The translations under genes and the position numbers were made by a program. From assembly GCA_038133505.1 (NCBI GenBank), contig JAYPTI010000045.1, forward strand, positions 1 to 19,828: 19,828 nt of DNA. Reading direction: 5' to 3'. Source of the stretch: JAYQUR01 sp038133505. GTDB lineage: Bacteria; Pseudomonadota; Alphaproteobacteria; MPNO01; UBA830. Of this stretch, positions 14,142 to 19,828 are shown piece after piece. The notes under the pieces were generated by a model, which searched no databases, was not told the DNA's origin, and worked only from the letters and a program-made list of their open reading frames with translations. The stretch's first letter is position 1; each line of letters opens with the position of its first letter.

Positions 14142-14920
14142 ACGGCTATCTTGGTTCGCGTGCGCTCGTCCGCCCGATTATCGTCTTCGCGGGTCTCCTC
14201 GCGGGCTGGCAAGCCATCGTCTGGGCGAGCGGCGTGCCGCCTTACATCCTCCCCGGCCCGGCTGCGGTTGTCGCGGCGTTTCGGAAGGGCGCCGATCTGA
14301 TCGCCCAGAACGCCGGCACGACGATCGTCGAGATAGTCGCGGGATTTGCGATCGGCGCCGCCGTCGGGGCCGTCAGCGCCCTGGCGATGAGCTACCTCCG
14401 GCCGGCGCGGCGATGGCTTCTCCCCGTCCTCGTCGTCAGCCAGGCGGTTCCCGTCTTTGCCCTCGCGCCCGTGCTCACCCTCTGGCTCGGCTACGGGCTG
14501 GAATCGAAGATCGCGATGGCCGTGCTGATCATCTACTTCCCGGTAACCGCCGCATTCTACGACGGGCTGCGGCGCACCGAGCCTGGCTGGATGGACCTCG
14601 CGCACGTCATGAATGCGTCGCGCTGGGCGGAACTCCGCCATATCCGGCTTCCCGCCGCCCTTCCGGCGCTCGGATCGGGTCTCCGGGTCGCGGCGGCGGT
14701 CGCGCCGATCGGTGCCGTGGTCGGCGAATGGGTCGGATCGAGCGCCGGTCTCGGCTACCTGATGCTTCACGCGAACGCGCGCGTGCAGACGGATCTCATG
14801 TTCGCCGCCCTTTTCGTCCTCGCGATCATCGGCTGCGTTTTCTATTTCACCGTCGATTCCGCCGTCCGGCGCCTCGTGCCGTGGCAGGCCGAATCCCATC
14901 CCGAAGAGGAATTCAGATGA
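14138..14920 (+). CDS. thiX: ThiX-type ABC transporter permease
   Basis: The 260-residue membrane protein has about six hydrophobic segments, the first at about residues 12-29 (PIIVFAGLLAGWQAIVWA). It carries the permease coupling loop of the BPD_transp_1 family, near residues 160-190 (ASRWAELRHIRLPAALPALG), which contacts the ATPase. It forms the channel of the importer, presumably as a homodimer with two ThiZ subunits. ATG 14138 overlaps the thiZ stop and its own TGA overlaps the thiY ATG, in both cases as ATGA, so the three genes are translationally coupled and share the riboswitch. It is of usual length. The name rests on operon context as much as on sequence. Confidence 0.87.
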   Translation: MNGYLGSRALVRPIIVFAGLLAGWQAIVWASGVPPYILPGPAAVVAAFRKGADLIAQNAGTTIVEIVAGFAIGAAVGAVSALAMSYLRPARRWLLPVLVVSQAVPVFALAPVLTLWLGYGLESKIAMAVLIIYFPVTAAFYDGLRRTEPGWMDLAHVMNASRWAELRHIRLPAALPALGSGLRVAAAVAPIGAVVGEWVGSSAGLGYLMLHANARVQTDLMFAALFVLAIIGCVFYFTVDSAVRRLVPWQAESHPEEEFR

Positions 14921-15858
14921 AGAAGATCATGCTTTCGCTCGCCGCCTGCCTCTGGCTGGGCAATGCGCTTCCGGCCGCCGCGGCCGACAAAAAGACGGTC
15001 CTGCTGGACTGGTTCGTCAATCCGGATCACGGGCCTCTGTTCGTCGCGCTAGAACGCGGCTATTTCCGGGAGGCAGGTCTCGATGTCGAGTTCAAGGGCC
15101 CCGCGGATCCCAACGATCCGCCGAAACTCGTCGCCGCCGGCAAGGCGGACCTCGCGATCTCCTATCAGCCGCAGCTTCACATGCAGGCCGACCGGGACCT
15201 TCCGCTGGTTCGCGTCGCCACCCTCGTCGCCACCCCGCTCAACTCCCTCGTCGTGCTGAAGGACGGCCCCGTCAAGCAGATCGGCGACCTCAAGGGCCGC
15301 ACGGTCGGGTTCTCCGTCGGCGGGTTCGAGGACGCCATGCTGGGCGCCATGCTCGAGAAACACGGGCTTTCCCTGAAGGACGTGAAACTCGTGAACGTCA
15401 ATTTCTCGCTGTCGCCCGCCCTCGTCTCCGGCAAGGTCGACGCGGTTATCGGCGCATACAGAAATTTCGAACTGAACCAGCTCGACATCCTCAAGAAGCC
15501 CGGCCGCGCGTTCTACGTCGAAGAAGAAGGCGTCCCCGCCTACGACGAACTGATCGTCGTCGCCAACCGGAAGGACATCGCGAAGCCGCAAATCGCCGCA
15601 TTCGTCGGCGCGCTCGAACGCGGCGTCCAGTTTCTCGTCAATCATCCCGACGAATCCTGGTCGCTGTTCATCAAGGAGCGGAAGGAACTGAACGACGAGC
15701 TGAACAAGCGGGCCTGGCGGGATACGCTGCCGCGTTTCGCGCTCCGCCCGGCGGCGCTCGACCGGAAGCGCTACGAAGCCTTCGCGGCGTTTCTGAAAAA
15801 GCAGGGGCTCATCGAAAAGACGCCCGCACTCGAGACGTTCGCCGTCGAGCTCGAATAG
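14917..15858 (+). CDS. thiY: ThiY-type periplasmic binding protein (NMT1/THI5-like)
   Basis: This is a 313-residue exported protein with a signal peptide at residues 1-23 (LSLAACLWLGNALPAAAA). The mature part is an NMT1/THI5-like periplasmic binding domain. It carries blocks typical of ThiY: LLDWFVNPDHGPLFVALERG near the N-terminus, ISYQPQLHMQ, GFEDAMLGAML, GAYRNFELNQL and EEEGVPAYDEL. Characterised ThiY binds N-formyl-4-amino-5-aminomethyl-2-methylpyrimidine, a thiamin breakdown product that is salvaged to HMP. Binding of that compound or HMP is expected here but not shown. It is the last gene of the riboswitch operon. No thi biosynthesis gene is next to it in this window. Confidence 0.88.
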   Translation: MKKIMLSLAACLWLGNALPAAAADKKTVLLDWFVNPDHGPLFVALERGYFREAGLDVEFKGPADPNDPPKLVAAGKADLAISYQPQLHMQADRDLPLVRVATLVATPLNSLVVLKDGPVKQIGDLKGRTVGFSVGGFEDAMLGAMLEKHGLSLKDVKLVNVNFSLSPALVSGKVDAVIGAYRNFELNQLDILKKPGRAFYVEEEGVPAYDELIVVANRKDIAKPQIAAFVGALERGVQFLVNHPDESWSLFIKERKELNDELNKRAWRDTLPRFALRPAALDRKRYEAFAAFLKKQGLIEKTPALETFAVELE

Positions 15859-15876
15859 CCGGCGTCAGGCATGCGC

Positions 15877-15905
15877 GGACCGGGACACGACACGTCTCCC
15901 GGTCC
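15877..15905. terminator. Hairpin between convergent thiY and cold-shock genes
   Basis: A 9-bp GC-rich stem (15877-15885 with 15897-15905) with an 11-base loop lies in the 64-base gap between two convergent stops. No T-run follows on either strand, so it is a weak or factor-dependent terminator at best. Confidence 0.4.
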
Positions 15906-15922
15906 CGCCCGATGCGGTTCGA

Positions 15923-16462
15923 TCAGATCGGGTCCGATGCCCGGACTTCGGTCGCCTGCAGGCCCTTGGGACCGTTTACCAGCGTCACCTCGACCGCCTG
16001 GCCGGTGATCAGCGCGTTCAATCCCGCACGGCGCAAGGTCACCATGTGAACGAACACGTCGTCGTCGGTCCCTTCGGGGCAGACGAAACCGTATCCCTTG
16101 TGCGGATTGAACCACTTCACGGTCGCGCGGACGAATTCGCCCACCGGCTCGCCCTGAATCGGCGCATGGCCGCCTTCGGACGGCATGCCAACAGGCTCTT
16201 CCGTGGCCGTCGACGTATCGACTCCCTCGATCGTCAGACACTGCATGCCTTTGGCGCCCTTGACGGCAACGCACTCGACGGTCGACCCAGGCGGCAGTTG
16301 TTCGAAGCCGGCCTGTCTCAAAACCGTCATATGCAGGAAAACGTCCGACGTTCCGTCATCCGGCGTCACAAAACCGTAACCGCGGACGACGTTGAACCAC
16401 TTAACGGTTCCCTTCAAACGCGTCGATTCGACCGACTGCGGAATAGTTGCAGCTTCATTCAA
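15923..16462 (-). CDS. Tandem cold-shock-domain protein
   Basis: The 179-residue protein has two cold-shock domains, at about 15-80 and 111-175. Each has RNP1 (KWFNVVRGYGFV at 21-32; KWFNPHKGYGFV at 116-127) and RNP2 (VFLH at 41-44; VFVH at 136-139). A 30-residue linker rich in Thr, Glu and Gly joins them. Such double-domain CSPs are typical of alphaproteobacteria; they bind single-stranded nucleic acid and act as RNA chaperones in cold or stationary phase. The start is TTG at 16462-16460. GGGGAG (16477-16472) lies 9 bases upstream and an in-frame TGA 9 bases upstream blocks any earlier start. The upstream region has two candidate promoters and a CtrA box. Confidence 0.92.
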   Translation of the reverse strand: MNEAATIPQSVESTRLKGTVKWFNVVRGYGFVTPDDGTSDVFLHMTVLRQAGFEQLPPGSTVECVAVKGAKGMQCLTIEGVDTSTATEEPVGMPSEGGHAPIQGEPVGEFVRATVKWFNPHKGYGFVCPEGTDDDVFVHMVTLRRAGLNALITGQAVEVTLVNGPKGLQATEVRASDPI

Positions 16463-16506
16463 CGCTACTCACTCCCCACCAACTCCAACAAACGATTATT
16501 GTAGGC

Positions 16507-16537
16507 GTTATAGCATCCGGGATTAAGCTCTTATTAA
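16507..16537 (-). promoter_or_regulatory. CtrA box and proximal promoter of the cold-shock gene
   Basis: TTAA-GCTCTTA-TTAAC (16523-16538 on the plus strand) is a perfect match to the CtrA consensus TTAA-N7-TTAA. A minus-strand TATAAC (16512-16507) lies 10 bases beyond it, so the box would cover about -23 to -38 of a start near 16500. That is the arrangement of CtrA-activated promoters. The leader would be about 38 nt. Both are inferred from sequence only. Confidence 0.5.
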
Positions 16538-16560
16538 CATTTTTTACGCCCGGTAAAATT

Positions 16561-16588
16561 TTTATAGACCCGCAATAACCTGAAACAA
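16561..16588 (-). promoter_or_regulatory. Distal sigma-70-like promoter of the cold-shock gene
   Basis: On the minus strand, TTGTTT (16588-16583) and TATAAA (16566-16561) are separated by 16 bp. The resulting leader of about 90 nt would be consistent with the long 5' leaders of cold-shock genes, and would contain the CtrA box in its DNA. Confidence 0.45.
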
Positions 16589-16781
16589 TTGATAAATTTT
16601 CCGCATCGGAAGTCCGCGGACGCCCGCGGCGGGCCCGCCGCAACTCAACAATGCGATTTTGCGCCGAGAAGGTTTTATGTTATTAGGACTCTCAATATTG
16701 GTCAAAAGGCCGCAAACAGAGAATGGCGACCGGGTGCCTAACGCCGGGGCGTGAAAACGAAAAAACGGGACGGGTTTCGCG

Positions 16782-17261
16782 TTGGTGCACGCGGTCTCAC
16801 TGGGGCTCATTCTTTTCGGTTCCTGGCTGTTGATGTCGGGAATCTTCATCCCGTTCATCCTCATTCTGGGAATCCTCTCCTGCGCGATCGTCGTCGCGAT
16901 CGTCATGCGCATGGACGTCGTCGACCATGAAGCGGTCCCGGTCCACCTCACCTTCTCCGCCATCTGCTACTGGCCGTGGTTGATGTGGGAAATCGTCAAG
17001 GCGAACATCGACGTCACCAAGCGGGTCCTGATTCCCTCGGTCGGCATCAGCCCGTCGATGGCGCGGATCAAGTCGACGCAGAAGACCGACCTCGCCCGGG
17101 TTATCTTCGCGAATTCGATCACGCTGACGCCCGGCACCATTACCATCGACGTCGAAGAAGACGGCTACATCCTCGTCCACGCCATCGCGCGCGAAGGGAT
17201 CGAGGGGCTCGAGGCCGGCGACATGGACCGGAGAGTGACGGCGATGGCGGGCGAAGACTGA
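16782..17261 (+). CDS. mrpE: Mrp-type Na+/H+ antiporter subunit E
   Basis: The 159-residue membrane protein belongs to the MrpE/MnhE family. Residues 1-40 hold two close hydrophobic helices (LGLILFGSWLLMSGIFIPFI onward). A third hydrophobic segment is around 55-70 (FSAICYWPWLMWEIVKANID). The soluble part has the family pattern TDLARVIFANSITLTPGTIT and ends in a Mrp-typical acidic domain. There is no ATG: TTG at 16782 and GTG at 16785 are the candidates, following GGGACGGG at 16767-16774, and an in-frame stop (16752-16754) rules out longer forms. TTG 16782 is given but the GTG is nearly as good. Its TGA overlaps the mrpF ATG by one base. It supports the assembly of the antiporter complex. Confidence 0.87.
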   Translation: MVHAVSLGLILFGSWLLMSGIFIPFILILGILSCAIVVAIVMRMDVVDHEAVPVHLTFSAICYWPWLMWEIVKANIDVTKRVLIPSVGISPSMARIKSTQKTDLARVIFANSITLTPGTITIDVEEDGYILVHAIAREGIEGLEAGDMDRRVTAMAGED

Positions 17262-17557
17262 TGTTCACCGCCGCCTCCATCGCAGTCCTCGTGACCATGG
17301 CGCTGGCGCTGGCGCGGGCCTTCATCGGACCGACCCTCTACGATCGCATTCTCGCGGTGAACATGTTCGGCACCAAGACGGTGCTCATCATCGCGGTCCT
17401 CGGCTTCCTGATGGGGCGGCCGGAATTCCTCGACATCGCGCTGGTCTACGCGCTGATCAACTTCATCGGCGTCATCGCGCTGCTGAAGTACTTCAAGTAC
17501 GGCAATCTCGCGATCGGACCCGGCGAAGACGCGCCCAAGCGGAACGGCGGGAACTGA
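17261..17557 (+). CDS. mrpF: Mrp-type Na+/H+ antiporter subunit F
   Basis: This is a 98-residue MrpF/MnhF protein with three hydrophobic helices (about residues 2-20, 35-52 and 58-77). Family pattern residues include ARAFIGPTLYDRILAVNMFG (18-37) and FLMGRPEFLDIALVYALINF (48-67). It overlaps the mrpE stop by one base (TGATG), and mrpG starts 4 bases after its stop. MrpF is a required small subunit of the complex in characterised systems. Short charged tail. Confidence 0.92.
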   Translation: MFTAASIAVLVTMALALARAFIGPTLYDRILAVNMFGTKTVLIIAVLGFLMGRPEFLDIALVYALINFIGVIALLKYFKYGNLAIGPGEDAPKRNGGN

Positions 17558-17561
17558 GGGC

Positions 17562-17909
17562 ATGGATCAGGCCATCGACATCATTTCGTGGGCGTGCCTG
17601 CTCGGCGGTTCGTTCTTCGTCCTGACCGGCGGTATCGGCGTTCTCCGCATGCCCGATGTCTATACGCGGAGCCATGCCGCCGGAATTACCGACACGATGG
17701 GGGCGCTCCTGATCCTCGTAGGGCTGATGTTCCAAGCCGGGTTCACCCTGATCACCGTGAAGCTGCTGCTGATCCTGCTGTTCCTGCTGTTCACCAGCCC
17801 CACGGCATCGCACGCGCTCAACAATTCGGCGTGGGCGAGCGGCCTGCGTCCGATCCTCGACGGCGATCCGCCGGTCGAGCAGCCTGAAGGCGACGGAGGC
17901 AGGGACTGA
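17562..17909 (+). CDS. mrpG: Mrp-type Na+/H+ antiporter subunit G
   Basis: This is a 115-residue MrpG/MnhG protein with three hydrophobic helices (about residues 8-30, 45-62 and 64-80). The family signature is present: GGIGVLRMPDVYTRSHAAG (23-41) followed by TDTMGALLILVGLMFQ. After the last helix comes SPTASHALNNSAW, which is also typical. A GAGGG very close to the ATG is the likely ribosome binding site. Its stop overlaps the next gene's ATG by one base (TGATG). Confidence 0.92.
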   Translation: MDQAIDIISWACLLGGSFFVLTGGIGVLRMPDVYTRSHAAGITDTMGALLILVGLMFQAGFTLITVKLLLILLFLLFTSPTASHALNNSAWASGLRPILDGDPPVEQPEGDGGRD

Positions 17910-18475
17910 TGGAAGAGTTTATCAACGTAGTCATCCTCGCCTTCATGGCGGGCACGGTCGTCGCGATCGTGATGCTGCGCAACCTGTTCGCCGTAGTAAT
18001 GCTGAGCGGTATCTACAGCCTCCTCGCCGCCTCGATTTTCGTCGTGCTCGACGCGGTCGATGTCGCGTTCACGGAAGCCGCCGTCGGCGCCGGCATTTCG
18101 ACCGTGCTGTTTATTGCGACGCTCGCCCTGACAACGCGCTACGAAAAGCGACCACTCCACAAGCCGCTGCTGCCGTTGCTCGTCTGTCTCGTGACGGGCG
18201 CGGTTCTCGTTTACGGCAGCCTCGACATGGCGCCGTTCGGACATGCCGATGCGCCGGCGCAGAAACACGTCGCGCCGTACTATCTCGAGAAAACGAAGGC
18301 CGATACGGGCGTGCCGAATGTCGTAACCGCCGTGTTGGCGAGTTACCGCGGCTATGACACCCTTGGCGAAGTCACGGTGATTTTCACCGCCGGGATAGGC
18401 GTAATCCTTCTGCTAGGAAGTTGGCGGCGCGGTCTGACGACGCCTGCGCCGCACACCGAGGACGAGGAGGCATGA
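17909..18475 (+). CDS. MrpA C-terminal part / MbhD-MbhE-like subunit (DUF4040)
   Basis: The 188-residue membrane protein has an N-terminal DUF4040 (MbhD-like) domain of three helices, with LRNLFAVVMLSGIYSLLAAS and VDVAFTEAAVGAGISTVLFI. It also has a C-terminal MbhE-like part with SYRGYDTLGEVTVIFTAGIG. In classical Mrp operons these form the C-terminal end of the large MrpA. Here they are a separate gene, and the antiporter part of MrpA is not fused to it. In archaeal Mbh complexes the equivalents are two genes, mbhD and mbhE. A long loop with DAPAQKHVAPYY lies between the two parts. It overlaps mrpG by 1 base and mrpB by 4. It very likely helps form the sodium path of the complex, by analogy. 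Confidence 0.87.
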   Translation: MEEFINVVILAFMAGTVVAIVMLRNLFAVVMLSGIYSLLAASIFVVLDAVDVAFTEAAVGAGISTVLFIATLALTTRYEKRPLHKPLLPLLVCLVTGAVLVYGSLDMAPFGHADAPAQKHVAPYYLEKTKADTGVPNVVTAVLASYRGYDTLGEVTVIFTAGIGVILLLGSWRRGLTTPAPHTEDEEA

Positions 18476-18894
18476 AAGACTATCTCGTCCTTCGCATCGT
18501 CACGAAGCTGCTGCTGCCATTCATTCTGCTTTTCGGGCTCTACGTCCAGTTCCACGGCGACTTCGGGCCCGGCGGCGGCTTCCAGGCAGGGGTGATTTTC
18601 GCGTCCGGTTTCATCCTCTATTCGCTGGTCTACGGCGTGCGGGCGGCGCGCCGCATTTTGCCGATCGGCATCCTGCGCGCGGGGATCGCCGGGGGCGTTC
18701 TGATATACGCAAGTGTCGGCATCGCAAGCTTCATTCTGGGCGAGAACTACCTGAACTATGGTGCGCTCGACCATCACGACCCGGCGCACGGCCAGCACCT
18801 CGGCATCTTTCTCATCGAGCTCGGCGTCGGAACGACGGTCGCGTCCGTGATGATGACGGTCTTCTTCACCTTCGCCACCTGGCGCGAAGACTAG
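18472..18894 (+). CDS. mrpB: Mrp-type Na+/H+ antiporter subunit B
   Basis: This is a 140-residue MrpB/MnhB protein with four hydrophobic segments. The family signature is intact: LLLPFILLFGLYVQFHGDFG (13-32) and PGGGFQAGVIFASGFILYSL (33-52). The start ATG at 18472 overlaps the previous stop as ATGA and has GAGGAGG 3 bases upstream. An in-frame ATG at 18421 in the previous gene adds 17 unrelated residues and is rejected. Confidence 0.92.
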   Translation: MKDYLVLRIVTKLLLPFILLFGLYVQFHGDFGPGGGFQAGVIFASGFILYSLVYGVRAARRILPIGILRAGIAGGVLIYASVGIASFILGENYLNYGALDHHDPAHGQHLGIFLIELGVGTTVASVMMTVFFTFATWRED

Positions 18895-18910
18895 ACGGGA
18901 CGCACGGGTC

Positions 18911-19219
18911 ATGGACGTCTTCGTCAGTCTCTACAACTACTGGATCGTCATTTTCCTGGCGATGGCGGGCCTCTACATCGTCATCGCCCGAGGCAACCTG
19001 ATCAAGAAGCTCGTCGGGCTGAACGTCTTCCAAGCGTCGGTTTTCATCCTGTACATCTCGTTCGGCAAGGTCTTCGGCGGCACGGCCCCCATCCTCGCGG
19101 ACGGGATCGAGGTCTATTCGAACCCGTTGCCGCACGTCCTCATCCTCACCGCCATCGTCGTGGGAGTCGCAACGACTGCGCTCGGCCTCGCGCTGGTCGT
19201 CCGCATCCGCAAGGAATAA
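18911..19219 (+). CDS. mrpC: Mrp-type Na+/H+ antiporter subunit C (NuoK-like)
   Basis: This is a 102-residue, three-helix protein of the NuoK/MrpC family. Typical residues are the short N-terminus, IARGNLIKKLVGLNVFQASV (25-44) and PLPHVLILTAIVVGVATTAL (72-91). MrpC stands in the complex where NuoK stands in complex I, forming part of the proton and cation path. It starts 16 bases after mrpB. The 47 bases that follow before the next gene hold no feature that I see. Confidence 0.93.
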   Translation: MDVFVSLYNYWIVIFLAMAGLYIVIARGNLIKKLVGLNVFQASVFILYISFGKVFGGTAPILADGIEVYSNPLPHVLILTAIVVGVATTALGLALVVRIRKE

Positions 19220-19266
19220 GGCACGATCGAGGAAGACGGCCTTCACGCCCCGGGCGAAAGCATGTA

Positions 19267-19828
19267 ATGGGCTTCATCCTGGAACATCTGCCGGCGCTGA
19301 TCATCGTCGTGCCCCTCGTCTCCGCACCGCTTTGCGTGCTGCTGGGCCGAAAGGACTGGGCATTCGCGGTCGCGACGCTGGCCACCTGGTTCAGCTTCTT
19401 CTGCGCCTGCCTGCTGGTATCGGAGGTGATGTCGAAGGGCGTCATCTCCTACGAGATGGGTGGTTGGCCGCCGCCGATCGGCATCGAATACCGCGTCGAT
19501 GCCCTCAATGCGCTGATCCTGTTGATCGTCTCTGGCATCGGCTCCGTCGTCGCGCCGTATTCACGTAATTCGCTGCTGCTCGAATACGTGCAGGAACGCG
19601 CCAATATGTTCTACTCGGCGTATCTCCTGTGCCTGACGGGCCTGATGGGCGTGGCCATCACCGGCGACGCTTTCAATTTGTTCGTCTTCCTCGAAATCTC
19701 GTCGCTGTCGTCCTACGTGCTGATTGCGCTGGGTTTCGACCGGCGCGCGCTTACCGCATCCTACCAGTACCTGATCATGGGCACGCTGGGCGCGACCTTC
19801 ATCGTCATCGCCATCGGCCTTCTCTACC
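19267..19828 (+). CDS. mrpD: Mrp antiporter subunit D (NuoN/NuoM-like), N-terminal part
   Basis: The frame is open to the end of the window, giving the first 187 residues of a protein usually near 500. It belongs to the antiporter-like proton-pumping family shared with NuoL, NuoM and NuoN. Residue Glu143 in NLFVFLEISSLSSY matches the essential glutamate in helix 5 of MrpD and NuoM. The first ATG at 19262 is followed at once by TAA, so ATG 19267 was chosen. I named it D because of its place after C and the sequence. An MrpA antiporter part or further MrpD-like genes may follow outside the window. Confidence 0.82.
   Translation, partial: MGFILEHLPALIIVVPLVSAPLCVLLGRKDWAFAVATLATWFSFFCACLLVSEVMSKGVISYEMGGWPPPIGIEYRVDALNALILLIVSGIGSVVAPYSRNSLLLEYVQERANMFYSAYLLCLTGLMGVAITGDAFNLFVFLEISSLSSYVLIALGFDRRALTASYQYLIMGTLGATFIVIAIGLLY

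Larger units (their letters stand above)
16463..16781. other. Divergent control region, 319 bases without a gene
   Basis: This AT-rich stretch separates the cold-shock gene from the antiporter operon and should hold promoters for both. It contains a CtrA-type box (16523-16537), two candidate minus-strand promoters (-10 boxes at 16507-16512 and 16561-16566), and two GC palindromes: gtccgcggac at 16612-16621 and gcggcgggcccgccgc at 16626-16641. A weak plus-strand promoter candidate is TTGCGC (16659-16664) and TATTAG (16681-16686) at 16-bp spacing. No protein-coding ORF or recognisable RNA gene was found here. Confidence 0.6.

Noticed and set aside
1..19828. CRISPR arrays, insertion sequences and prophage genes
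   Set aside because: No spaced direct repeats, terminal inverted repeats, transposase or phage protein was found on reading both strands.

Overview
The window is GC-rich (about 60-65% by eye), gene-dense and has short intergenic gaps. It looks like chromosomal DNA of a free-living alphaproteobacterium, possibly Rhodospirillales-like. The grounds are codon bias, a TctC/Bug-type binding protein, a protein with two cold-shock domains, a perfect CtrA-type box (TTAA-N7-TTAA) and an Mrp-type antiporter operon. The genus cannot be fixed from this sequence. I see no insertion sequence, integrase, phage gene or CRISPR array.

Layout from left to right. (1) 1-435: the C-terminal part of a TctC-type solute-binding protein, closed by a strong terminator. 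(2) 539-2216: a two-gene unit of an amidohydrolase-2 enzyme and a VOC-fold protein, closed by a bidirectional terminator that also serves the oppositely oriented tRNA-Pro(TGG). (3) 2489-5160: housekeeping or unassigned genes, namely a short MetE-like (zinc site) methyltransferase, gpt (purine salvage, minus strand) and a DUF2461 protein. (4) 5274-5432: a tiny exported peptide on the minus strand with its own terminator. (5) 5642-11153: a four-gene catabolic operon with a fused LigB-LigA extradiol dioxygenase, an FAD aromatic hydroxylase, a molybdenum hydroxylase large subunit without its usual partner subunits, and an enoyl-CoA hydratase-family protein. (6) 11118-13175: a small membrane protein, an O-methyltransferase, a small secreted two-cysteine protein and a secreted DUF192 protein. 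A perfect CRP-consensus palindrome lies in the divergent region between the first two. (7) 13223-15858: a promoter, a TPP riboswitch and a ThiZ-ThiX-ThiY pyrimidine (thiamin precursor) ABC transporter whose genes overlap by 4 bases. (8) 15923-16462: a tandem cold-shock-domain protein on the minus strand with a TTG start, a CtrA box and two candidate promoters. (9) 16782-19828: an Mrp-type cation/proton antiporter operon in the order E-F-G-(MrpA C-terminal part)-B-C-D, running off the window.

How the genes work together. The operon at 5642-11153 reads as ring activation (Mo hydroxylase and flavin hydroxylase), ring opening (extradiol dioxygenase) and a hydratase step. Its substrate is not evident, but an N-heteroaromatic or amino-substituted ring would fit. 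The riboswitch operon imports thiamin pyrimidine precursors when thiamin pyrophosphate is low. The antiporter operon has the same subunit order as the ion-translocating module of archaeal membrane-bound hydrogenases (Mbh).

The points I consider most worth following are: the Tyr in place of a conserved His in the dioxygenase, together with the orphan Mo subunit; the riboswitch whose P1 helix contains a possible start codon; the CtrA box at the cold-shock gene; the CRP-type palindrome; and a small membrane-protein gene whose terminator lies before its stop codon.
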